A stretch of 64,000 nucleotides of DNA from Chitinimonas viridis (GTDB lineage: Bacteria > Pseudomonadota > Gammaproteobacteria > Burkholderiales > Chitinimonadaceae). The stretch spans positions 26,183 through 90,182 of the forward strand of contig NZ_JAUFPU010000010.1 in the NCBI RefSeq assembly GCF_030409555.1, given 5' to 3'. This document shows positions 29,752-36,264 of the stretch, in pieces (the first letter of the stretch is position 1; the number at the start of each line of letters is the position of its first letter). Made by a program: the position numbers and the translations under genes. Under the pieces are notes generated by a model. It did no database searches. It worked only from the letters and a program-made list of their open reading frames with translations, and was not told the origin of the DNA.

Positions 29752-30041
29752 GAGCCTGTTCAAAGTCTTTTCGCCGCGCGCCGGCCCGCTGGGCTGATCT
29801 GGAAAATGGCCAGGCACAAGGCGTGGCGCGCGGGCAATAGCAAGTTATTGCCAAGCGCCACAACGCAGTGAATGGCCGTTTTCCAGATCAGCCCTTCGGG
29901 TTCGCAGCCTTGCCGGCGAATGGCAGCGTTGCAAGCCGCTTACGGTACCCGTACCGCTGCGCGGCTTGCGCCTTGCCCTTCATCCGGCAAGGCTGCGAGC
30001 CCAGCGGGCCGCGACGTGGCGAAAAGGCTTTGAACAGGCTC
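29752..30041. mobile_element. 290-bp miniature inverted-repeat element, family A copy 1
   Basis: The ends GAGCCTGTTCAAAG and CTTTGAACAGGCTC are inverted, and similarity continues inward for about 45 bp with few mismatches. TTA flanks both sides (29749-29751 and 30042-30044), as for a 3-bp target duplication. No transposase is encoded. Ends starting GAG with TNA duplications are the signature of the IS1031 subgroup of IS5, so this looks like a non-autonomous derivative. The interior holds two nested palindromes: GGGCTGATCTGGAAAA (29791-29806) with its complement at 29879-29894, and a second in 29895-29999. It ends two bases from the hemH stop codon. Confidence 0.85.
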
Positions 30042-30046
30042 TTACA

Positions 30047-31135
30047 TCAATGCTTTGCGCCCAGTGCCCGTGCGAGGCTCAGGCGGGCAGTGGTGGCCTG
30101 CTGGTCTTCCTGGTGCTCCAGCCAACCACCCAGGTGGGGCGCCAGGATACGGGCCAGGGCAATGATCCAGTCAGGTTCGGCATTGAGTGCCGCGATATAG
30201 CGGTACTGGCCGCCACCTGCGGTCAGGAAGGTTTCCTTGCCCTCGATGGCGATCTCTTCCAGGGTTTCCAGGCAGTCGGCCACAAAGCCGGGGCAGATCA
30301 CATCGAGCTTGCCGGTCTTGCGTTTGCCGAGTTGCTGCAGCACCTCGCTGGTATAGGGCTTGAGCCACTCAGTGCGGCCGAAGCGCGACTGGAAGGCGAC
30401 GGTGTACTGATCCTTGTTCAAACCCAGCTGCTCGGCCAGCAGGCGGGCAGTCTTGTGGCACTGGCAATGGTAGGGGTCGCCTTTGTCCAGGCTGAAGCGA
30501 GGAATGCCGTGGAAGCTCATCACGAGGTGATCGCCACGACCCTGCTGGGCCCAATGGCTTTGTACCCGCCGCGCCAGCGTGTCGATATAGGCCGGGCTAT
30601 CGTGGAACTGCTTGACGATGCGCAGCTCGGGCGGATTGCGCAAGGCCTTGATGGCGTCGGCCAGCGCGTCCATGGCGCTACCGCTGCTGGAGGCGGCGTA
30701 CTGGGGGTAGAGCGGGACGGCCAGTACCCGATCACAGCCTGCGGCCTTCAGTGCCATCAGCTTGTCGGCCACACTGGGCTGGCCATAGCGCATGGCCCAT
30801 TCCACCATCACCTGTTGCCCCGCATCGCCCATATAGCCTTGCAGCAGCTTGGCCTGTTGGCGGGTGTAGATCGCCAGGGGAGAGCCGTCGCGTGTCCAGA
30901 TGCTGGCATATTTGGCGGCCGATTGTTTGGGGCGGGTATTGAGAATGATGCCGTTGAGGATGAACCACCAGGCCAGCCTGGGTATCTCCACCACCCGTGG
31001 ATCGGACAGGAACTGCTTGAGGTAGGGCCGCACCGCCGCCGCAGTGGGCGCAGCCGGCGTACCCAGGTTGATCAGCAGTATGCCGAGGCGACGGGGCTGA
31101 TCATGGCGGAATTCGGGTTCGGTCAGATAGGGCAT
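30047..31135 (-). CDS. hemH: Ferrochelatase
   Basis: This 362-residue enzyme inserts ferrous iron into protoporphyrin IX, the last step of haem synthesis. Diagnostic motifs are GILLINLGTPAAPTAAAVRPYLKQFL, the metal-site histidine in VMSFHGIPRF and the glutamate region CLETLEEIAIEGKETF. Length matches proteobacterial ferrochelatases. The start at 31135 (MPYLTEPEF) is chosen on homology; a TTG-initiated frame from 31282 would add 49 residues from repeat-like sequence. A family A miniature element lies immediately after the stop codon. Confidence 0.95.
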   Translation of the reverse strand: MPYLTEPEFRHDQPRRLGILLINLGTPAAPTAAAVRPYLKQFLSDPRVVEIPRLAWWFILNGIILNTRPKQSAAKYASIWTRDGSPLAIYTRQQAKLLQGYMGDAGQQVMVEWAMRYGQPSVADKLMALKAAGCDRVLAVPLYPQYAASSSGSAMDALADAIKALRNPPELRIVKQFHDSPAYIDTLARRVQSHWAQQGRGDHLVMSFHGIPRFSLDKGDPYHCQCHKTARLLAEQLGLNKDQYTVAFQSRFGRTEWLKPYTSEVLQQLGKRKTGKLDVICPGFVADCLETLEEIAIEGKETFLTAGGGQYRYIAALNAEPDWIIALARILAPHLGGWLEHQEDQQATTARLSLARALGAKH

Positions 31136-31253
31136 GGTTTTGTCGCGTGTTTGTCCAAGACGGGATCGCTGGTCACCATGATAGCGCCAAGCGCTGCTGT
31201 CTGGGCGGGCGAGTATGGCATTTGGCCCGTACCTGAGCGTCTGCGTTGAGCGC

Positions 31254-31368
31254 ATCGTGACTACGCTGCCGAGTATGTCCAAAACAGGCCCTGCCGAGCG
31301 TAGCGAGGTTCCCCGCCGGCGGGCGGGGGTAGGGGTGGGAATCGATCAAGGGGGAGCCGCTGCTTGAG
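31254..31368 (+). repeat. G-quadruplex repeat unit, copy 2 (left part)
   Basis: It begins with an end-like segment TGACTACGCTGCC (near 31259) and GTCCAAAACAGGCCC (31278-31292). GCGAGGTTCCCCGCC follows, then the G-quadruplex motif GGGCGGGGGTAGGGGTGGG (31321-31339), then GAGCCGCTGCTTGAG (31354-31368). The expected palindrome module does not follow here; it reappears at 32076 after the Mor-encoding cassette. Confidence 0.7.
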
Positions 31369-31407
31369 TTGGTGAGAGATAAACCCACAGGGTGCGGGTA
31401 GATAATT

Positions 31408-31442
31408 GGGACTGGCTGGGATGATATGGGACAAGTCGGGAC
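31408..31442. repeat. Four 10-bp-phased GGGAC-type iterons
   Basis: GGG starts at 31408, 31418, 31428 and 31438. The four blocks read GGGAC, GGGAT, GGGAC and GGGAC with variable bases between them, so each lies exactly one helical turn from the next. Such phasing suggests a protein-binding array. It lies about 55 bp beyond the 3' end of the Mor-like gene. Confidence 0.6.
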
Positions 31443-31498
31443 GATGGAATGAAAGACTGTTGCAGCTGGTAAAAATAGATCGCAACGATTCCGAAGCG

Positions 31499-31876
31499 TT
31501 ACTTCCGGCTAGTGTGTGGCGCGGTCTCTTCTGCTGCGGCAAACATATCAACCTGTCTGCGCGTCCGTTCAAACTTCCGCCCTTGTTCAACGATACGGTA
31601 GATCTGTCGCTCGGTGAGGCCTGTTTTGCGGACCAGCTCATCAAAGTTTGAGCCCGTGAAGGAATCATAGATTGATTGGTCACGGTGAGACAGCCTGCGA
31701 AGCAGCCCTTTGCCAAAGTACAGGTTGAGACCACCCCAGTGATGCGCCATGTGATCTGTTACCTCGACAGCAATTTGCTTTGCCATGTGGGGGGCTAGCT
31801 TCGCTCGCGTCAGGAGCTGCTGCTCGACCTGGTTAGCCAAGTCATCCAGGTACTCAGTCGTGCGCTTAATTGCCAT
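31499..31876 (-). CDS. Mor-family transcriptional activator (phage Mu middle-regulator type)
   Basis: This 125-residue protein resembles the Mu Mor/C activators. An N-terminal helical dimerisation part (AIKRTTEYLDDLANQVEQQLL, then VEVTDHMAHHWGGLNLYFGKG) is followed by a C-terminal helix-turn-helix (residues about 80-110, with VRKTGLTERQIYRIVEQGRKF). The WGG..YFGKG block is typical of the family. CTGGAG precedes the start. No other Mu-like genes are near, so it is an orphan, perhaps a domesticated or cassette-borne regulator. Confidence 0.8.
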   Translation of the reverse strand: MAIKRTTEYLDDLANQVEQQLLTRAKLAPHMAKQIAVEVTDHMAHHWGGLNLYFGKGLLRRLSHRDQSIYDSFTGSNFDELVRKTGLTERQIYRIVEQGRKFERTRRQVDMFAAAEETAPHTSRK

Positions 31877-31904
31877 TTGTATGCTCTCCAGATCGGATAG
31901 CTGC

Positions 31905-32060
31905 AAGGTCTTGGTAGGTGGCACAGAGTGGGCCAAAGGTCTGGCGCCGAAGGGCCAGTACAACGGATGCATTGAGTTGCTCTACCTGGTGGCGAGGCAG
32001 CGGAATTTCGCTCACTCGCTCTATCTGTTTGACTATCGCGGCTGGCAGCAGCTGCTAGAG
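31905..32060 (+). pseudogene. Possible protein-coding fragment
   Basis: One plus-strand frame here reads like a genuine protein: WAKGLAPKGQYNG, then IELLYLVARQRNFAHSL and YLFDYRGWQQLLE. It is rich in aromatic and aliphatic residues, unlike the junk on either side, but has no start, no ribosome-binding site and runs into repeat sequence. It may be the remnant of a larger gene carried on the cassette. No family is recognised. Confidence 0.25.
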
Positions 32061-32070
32061 AGGCCGCAAC

Positions 32071-32149
32071 GGTCAGCACCTGGGTTACCCGGGTGCCTGC
32101 GGTGGTCGCGTCGTGACTACGCTGCCTATAAGTCCAAAACGGGCGCAGT
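32071..32149 (+). repeat. G-quadruplex repeat unit, copy 2 (right part)
   Basis: The segment begins GGTCAGCACC and carries the palindrome GCACCTGGG/CCCGGGTGC (32076-32096). GTGGTCGCGTCGTGACTACG follows, then TAAGTCCAAAACGGGCGC. It is repeated with few changes at 32234-32309, 163 bp downstream, in direct orientation. Confidence 0.75.
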
Positions 32150-32157
32150 CGAGCGCG

Positions 32158-32309
32158 GCGAGGTTCCCCGCTGGCGGGCGGGGGTAGGGGTGGGGCTAGA
32201 TCAGGGGAGAGCCGCGGCTAGAGATGCTGCAATGGTCAGCACCTGGGTTACCCGGGTGCCTGCAGTGGTCGCGTCCTGACTACGCTGCCTGTAAGTCCTA
32301 AATAGGCTC
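32158..32309 (+). repeat. G-quadruplex repeat unit, copy 3 (complete)
   Basis: This is the most complete copy. GCGAGGTTCCCCGC is followed by a G-quadruplex motif (32176-32195, runs of 3, 5, 4 and 4 G). GAGCCGCGGCTAGAG follows, then the palindrome (32239-32259), then TGACTACGCTGCCTGTAAG and the end AATAGGCTC (32301-32309), flanked by TTA (32310-32312). The end, read inward, is GAGCCTATTTAGGAC, related to the GAGCC ends of the miniature elements. Confidence 0.75.
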
Positions 32310-32327
32310 TTAGTCTATAAAGTGGAC

Positions 32328-32591
32328 ATGCCCAAACTAGCCTTCACCCCGCATCTGCGCCGTCATGCACCGCCCACTGCCTCGACGGTGTCGGCAGACA
32401 CGCCGCGTGCCGCGCTGGAACAGATATTCACGGAGTATCCTCAGCTACGTGGCTATGTGCTGGATGAGCAAGGTAGCTTGCGCAAGCATGTGGCCCTGTT
32501 TATCGATGGCGAGTTGCGTCGCGATGCGTTGGACAGCATCGTGGCGGATGACGCCGAAATCTATGTAATGCAAGCCCTCTCGGGAGGATGA
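32328..32591 (+). CDS. MoaD/ThiS-family ubiquitin-like sulfur carrier
   Basis: This 87-residue protein has the beta-grasp outline of MoaD/ThiS sulfur carriers: ALEQIFTEYPQLRGYVLDEQGSLRKHVALFIDG, then the acidic DDAEIYVMQALSGG and the C-terminal Gly-Gly needed for thiocarboxylate formation. GTG 32322 is an alternative start. TATAAA at 32316-32321 sits where a -10 box for a leaderless transcript would lie. The codons for the GG tail also form the Shine-Dalgarno sequence (GGGAGG, 32582-32587) of the next gene. No MoaE or ThiG partner is nearby. Confidence 0.8.
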   Translation: MPKLAFTPHLRRHAPPTASTVSADTPRAALEQIFTEYPQLRGYVLDEQGSLRKHVALFIDGELRRDALDSIVADDAEIYVMQALSGG

Positions 32592-32592
32592 G

Positions 32593-33654
32593 ATGCAGGA
32601 CACGCTCTTGATAGGCAGCCGCAAAGGCCTGCTGGTTTACCTCAGGGGGACAGACGGCTGGCAGTTGCTGGGCCAGCATTTTCTGGGTACGGCGGTGTCG
32701 GCGGTGCTGGCCACAGGCGGGCGCTGGTATGCGGCGCTGCAGGATGGCCACTTCGGCCCCAAGCTGCATGCCAGTGATGATGGCGGCGCCAACTGGACCG
32801 AGCTGGAAATGCCGGCCTTTGCTGCGGGGATGGAAGGCGCGCCTGTGCTGGAGTTGATCTGGACGCTAGTGGCTGGCCAGGACGGTACGCTATGGGCAGG
32901 TGGCATACCGGCGGGCCTGTTCCGTTCCACCGATGCTGGGCGTAGCTGGAGCCTGGTGGAAAGCCTGTGGCAGCGACCCGAGCGGGCCAAATGGTTCGGC
33001 GGTGGGTATGACCACCCCGGCATCCATTCCATCCTGGTTGACCCACGTGACCCGGACTGGTTGGTGGTGGGCATCTCCTGCGGTGGAGTCTTGCGTAGCC
33101 GCGATGCTGGGCGCACTTGGGAAAACGCCAGCACCGGCTTATGGGCGGCCTATATGCCACCCGAATCCAAGGAAGACCCAGATATACAGGACACCCATAG
33201 GCTGGCCCAGTGCCAGGCGGTGCCGCAAGCCGTCTGGTGCCAGCACCACAACGGCCAGTTTGTCACGCAGGATGATCTGGGCAAGTGGGAGGAGATATGG
33301 CCTGCCGAGCCGCTATCCAATTTCGGCTTTGCCGTGGCGGCTCACCCGCTTGATCCACACACTGCCTGGTTTGTTCCGGCGGCGGCTGATGACCGTCGGA
33401 TACCGCTGGAAGGCGACTTCTATGTGCTGCGTACCCGCGATGGCGGTCGGCACTACGACAAACTCAATCTGGGTTTGCCGGCTGCACCGGCTTTCCATCT
33501 GGTTTATCGGCATGGTTTGGCGGTAGATGATCAGGGCCTGCGGCTGGCCATGGCATCCACTACCGGTTCGCTATGGCTGAGTGAGGATGCTGGTGAGAGC
33601 TGGCTGCGGCTGTCGGCTGAGCTGCCGCCTATAGCCTGTGTGAGTTTTGCTTGA
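32593..33654 (+). CDS. BNR/Asp-box beta-propeller protein
   Basis: This 353-residue protein has at least five Asp-box repeats (SDDGGANWTEL, STDAGRSWSLV, SRDAGRTWENA, TRDGGRHYDKL, SEDAGESWLRL), the S-x-D-x-G-x-x-W signature of sialidase-like beta-propellers. No signal peptide is visible, so it is probably cytoplasmic and need not be a sialidase. It starts one base after the MoaD-like stop codon and is surely cotranslated. The pairing of a MoaD/ThiS-like gene with a BNR gene is, from memory, recurrent in bacteria, but its function is not known to me. Its TGA stop directly abuts a GAGCC element end. Confidence 0.85.
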   Translation: MQDTLLIGSRKGLLVYLRGTDGWQLLGQHFLGTAVSAVLATGGRWYAALQDGHFGPKLHASDDGGANWTELEMPAFAAGMEGAPVLELIWTLVAGQDGTLWAGGIPAGLFRSTDAGRSWSLVESLWQRPERAKWFGGGYDHPGIHSILVDPRDPDWLVVGISCGGVLRSRDAGRTWENASTGLWAAYMPPESKEDPDIQDTHRLAQCQAVPQAVWCQHHNGQFVTQDDLGKWEEIWPAEPLSNFGFAVAAHPLDPHTAWFVPAAADDRRIPLEGDFYVLRTRDGGRHYDKLNLGLPAAPAFHLVYRHGLAVDDQGLRLAMASTTGSLWLSEDAGESWLRLSAELPPIACVSFA

Positions 33655-33815
33655 GAGCCTGTATGTAATGTTCAAACAATGCAGGGTGAAAACGTGCCGC
33701 GCAGGGGCCCCGGGTGTTGGCCCTTTGAGGTAACTCAGGCCGCGGTGCCACCTTGATTGACTCCCACCCCTGCACTCGCCCGCAACCGATCTCGGAAGGA
33801 CTGGTGCTCAGGCGA
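33655..33815. repeat. Degenerate GAGCC end plus decayed G-quadruplex repeat, copy 4
   Basis: The sequence begins GAGCCTGTATGTAATGTTC directly after the TGA stop at 33652-33654. A CCCCGGGTGTTGG palindrome remnant (near 33706) follows. Then come TTGATTGACTCCCACCCC (33753-33770) and TGCACTCGCCCGC, matching the complement of the repeat core. Only three G-runs remain on the minus strand, so the quadruplex motif is lost. Confidence 0.55.
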
Positions 33816-35033
33816 CTACCTTACCCGGTTGCCGCGGAAGCAGCCTAGGGTATAGGGGTACTCCCAGGTGGCATGGTAGTGATACAGACTGCGCTGCTGG
33901 CCGTCCCAGTCCAGCGTATGGGTGTGACCGTGGCACTCGTCCAGGTCGGCATTGGTGAGTAGTTTGCCATCCTCGCCATAGCGGCCATAGATGCCGAAGC
34001 CGTCATAGGCATAGCCGACCAGCGGCGAGTGCTCGGAGGGTTCTGACTTCTCGGCAATGCAGGTGCTGATGTTGTGATAGTGGTAGCTGCCGTTGCGTTC
34101 GGGATGGCCTTGGCAACGATCCTGCACCTCGTGTGCCACTGCATCGCGGTTCTCGGCGTCGAGTCCATTGAAGATCACCACTCCGCTGGTAAGGATGCCG
34201 ATGGCGCCCCCAGGCAGGCAACTGCTGCTTGCTGCCAACTGAGGTAGGACCGGCAGGGTCAGGCTGACGGTTTGGCCCCTGATGCTGTTGGGGTTGCGGT
34301 CATATTGGTAGGCCGGATCACTACTGGCAATGGGATAGCTGCCCGTGGTGTGGCCGGGTAGGCCATTGCCGCTGATGATACGACTGCTGCCATTGACGAC
34401 GGCGCTGAAACTGCCGCTCCAGGGTACCGAGCCGATTACCGACAGCTTGGCGGTCAGGTCATAAGTGCCATCGCCGCGTATCCACGGGCCTGCCTGGCTG
34501 GCGCCGCCTCCACCGCCAGTGGTCGTGCAGGCCCAGATGCTGCCTCGGGTAGGGCTGCTGCTGATCTTGCCGTCGCCCATGGGCAAGCGGGTGACATCGA
34601 CCGCGGCCGATAGTCCGGCCGAGCCGGCCGGTGTGACCGTGTGTACTTTGCGCAAGTGACCGGGGGTGTTGTTATAGGCGGCCACGCTGCTGCCATAGCC
34701 CAGGTACACCTCCAGGCCTGGCAGGCTGGTTGGGTCCAGGCCTTGGCTGATATCGATGGCATTGACGGGGCCGAGTGTGAGGCCGGGTACGGCTACCGGG
34801 TAGCTGCCTTCGAAAGCCTGCCAGCCGCCGCTTGCATTACGCAGAAACCACTGTCCGCCATAGAGCGCGCCCAGCCAGACCTGGGTGGTGCTGCCTATCT
34901 CGGCCTCGTCCGGCACGATGATGGCGCTCAGATAGGTGTTTGAGACCTGATTGGTATCAATATTGTGGGCTTGGACCGTCAGTCCGGCGCTGACCAGACA
35001 AACCAGCAGGCGGGGCAGGTGTGTGAGCGGCAT
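33816..35033 (-). CDS. Secreted YHYH domain protein
   Basis: This 405-residue exported protein has a signal peptide (MPLTHLPRLLVCLVSAGLTVQA). Its C-terminal half carries the YHYH signature twice: GSYHYHNIS and LYHYHATWEYPYTLGCFRG, with GYAYDGFGIYGRYGEDG between them. The domain is found in many bacterial exported proteins and is of unknown function. The start at 35033 is chosen because GGAGG lies eight bases upstream; upstream ATG codons in the same frame overlap that site. It stands alone between oppositely oriented repeats and the FecCD gene. Confidence 0.85.
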   Translation of the reverse strand: MPLTHLPRLLVCLVSAGLTVQAHNIDTNQVSNTYLSAIIVPDEAEIGSTTQVWLGALYGGQWFLRNASGGWQAFEGSYPVAVPGLTLGPVNAIDISQGLDPTSLPGLEVYLGYGSSVAAYNNTPGHLRKVHTVTPAGSAGLSAAVDVTRLPMGDGKISSSPTRGSIWACTTTGGGGGASQAGPWIRGDGTYDLTAKLSVIGSVPWSGSFSAVVNGSSRIISGNGLPGHTTGSYPIASSDPAYQYDRNPNSIRGQTVSLTLPVLPQLAASSSCLPGGAIGILTSGVVIFNGLDAENRDAVAHEVQDRCQGHPERNGSYHYHNISTCIAEKSEPSEHSPLVGYAYDGFGIYGRYGEDGKLLTNADLDECHGHTHTLDWDGQQRSLYHYHATWEYPYTLGCFRGNRVR

Positions 35034-35129
35034 AGCGGCGTCCTCCATGATGTAGTCCCAGACTCTAAGTACCAAATGTGGGGCAACTATGGAGAGCAGG
35101 CACAGCTCGAACTAGGGTCACAGGGAAGG

Positions 35130-36137
35130 TCAGGCGACCGGCCTACGCGCCCTGACCAGTAGGAACAGGAAGAAGGGGGCGCCCACCACGCTGAGTACCG
35201 CGCCTATGGGTAGTTCGGACGGTACCACCACGGTACGGGCCAGCCAGTCGGCAACCAGCAGACAGGCTGCACCCAGCAGAGCTGCGCCAGGCAGCAGGTG
35301 GCGGTGACTCGGGCCCAGCAGCAGCCGTGCCAGATGGGGGGCGATGAGGCCGACGAAGCCCAGGGCGCCGCAGACCGAGACCGTCAGCGCGACGGTCAGC
35401 GCACTCAGCGTCACCAGGCGACGGCGCAGGCCGGTCAGCTCATAGCCTAAGTGCCAGGCTTCACGCTCGCCCAGCAGCAAGGCATCCAGCGCGCGGTATT
35501 CGCGCCACATCAGCACCAGGCAGATGCCCAGCACCGGCAGCAGCCAGGCCAGCTGCATCCAGCCGGCACCCGCCAGGCTGCCCAGCGCCCACAGGGTGCT
35601 GCCGCGTAATGCTGTCTCATCGGCCAGATAGGTCAGCAGTGACAGGCCGCCGCCGGCCAGCGCATTGATGGCGACCCCGGCCAGCAGCAGACGGCCGGCA
35701 TCCTGCCCCCGGCCAATGGCCCAGGCCAGCCAGGTGGCCAGCAGGCTACCGGCAAAGGCGGCGGGGGCAACGGCCATGCCCGGCAGCATGACACGCGCCA
35801 GGGTGGCGGCCAGGGCCGCGCCGCTGGAGGCACCAATCAGGCCGGGCTCAGCCAGGGGATTGCGAAACACCGCTTGCAGCACGCAGCCTGCCACGGCGAG
35901 GGACGCGCCCACTGCCAGCGCCAGGAGGATGCGTGGCAGCCGGACATCCAGCAGCACGCTCTGCCAGGTCTGCCGCAGGTCGTCGCTGGCGCTACCCCAC
36001 AACAGGGCGGGAATCTCGCTCACCGGGATGTCGATGGCGCCGCTGCCAGCGGCAAGCAGGGCCAGCAATACCAGCGCCAGCGCGCCCAGGGCCAGGGCCT
36101 TGGGTGCGCGCCGGGAGGGAAGGGGGAGGTAGGACAT
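35130..36137 (-). CDS. FecCD-family ABC transporter permease (iron-siderophore/haem/cobalamin)
   Basis: This 335-residue permease has about ten membrane helices and the family blocks [34 protein letters not shown], the coupling-helix region [20 protein letters not shown] and [35 protein letters not shown]. It belongs to the BtuC/FhuB/HmuU type. Binding-protein and ATPase genes are absent on both sides, so its partners must lie elsewhere. It is divergent from valS. The substrate is not determinable. Confidence 0.9.
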   Translation of the reverse strand: MSYLPLPSRRAPKALALGALALVLLALLAAGSGAIDIPVSEIPALLWGSASDDLRQTWQSVLLDVRLPRILLALAVGASLAVAGCVLQAVFRNPLAEPGLIGASSGAALAATLARVMLPGMAVAPAAFAGSLLATWLAWAIGRGQDAGRLLLAGVAINALAGGGLSLLTYLADETALRGSTLWALGSLAGAGWMQLAWLLPVLGICLVLMWREYRALDALLLGEREAWHLGYELTGLRRRLVTLSALTVALTVSVCGALGFVGLIAPHLARLLLGPSHRHLLPGAALLGAACLLVADWLARTVVVPSELPIGAVLSVVGAPFFLFLLVRARRPVA

Positions 36138-36225
36138 GGGGCGATGTTACCTGCCCGGCCCATTAACCGTCATGCCGGCTGTTCATCAGGCTGCTGCCCG
36201 ACGCTGGCGATTGCAGATTTGCCCG

Positions 36226-36231
36226 TATAAT
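36226..36231 (+). promoter_or_regulatory. Consensus -10 box upstream of valS
   Basis: A perfect TATAAT stands 33 bp before the valS ATG. The best 17-bp-spaced -35 candidate (GCTGGC, 36203-36208) is weak, and TTGCAG at 36211 is too close. The element is therefore only a probable promoter. Confidence 0.45.
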
Positions 36232-36264
36232 CGGCACCTTCCGCAACGCAGACAGATTCGCATC

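Larger units (their letters stand above)
31369..32050. mobile_element. Putative inserted cassette carrying a Mor-like gene
   Basis: This roughly 680-bp stretch interrupts a G-quadruplex repeat unit. GCTGCTTGAG (31359-31368) on the left and GCTGCTAGAG (32051-32060) on the right match at nine of ten bases, like a target duplication. The repeat resumes on the right with its palindrome module. Inside are a Mor-like gene and four 10-bp-phased GGGAC/GGGAT repeats. AT content is visibly higher than in the surroundings. No integrase or transposase is present. The boundaries are inferred by comparison with copies 1 and 3. Confidence 0.5.

Noticed and set aside
31367-32327. Remnant of a Mu-like prophage
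   Set aside because: Apart from the Mor-like gene no transposase, head, tail or lysis genes are present, and the segment is only about 680 bp.
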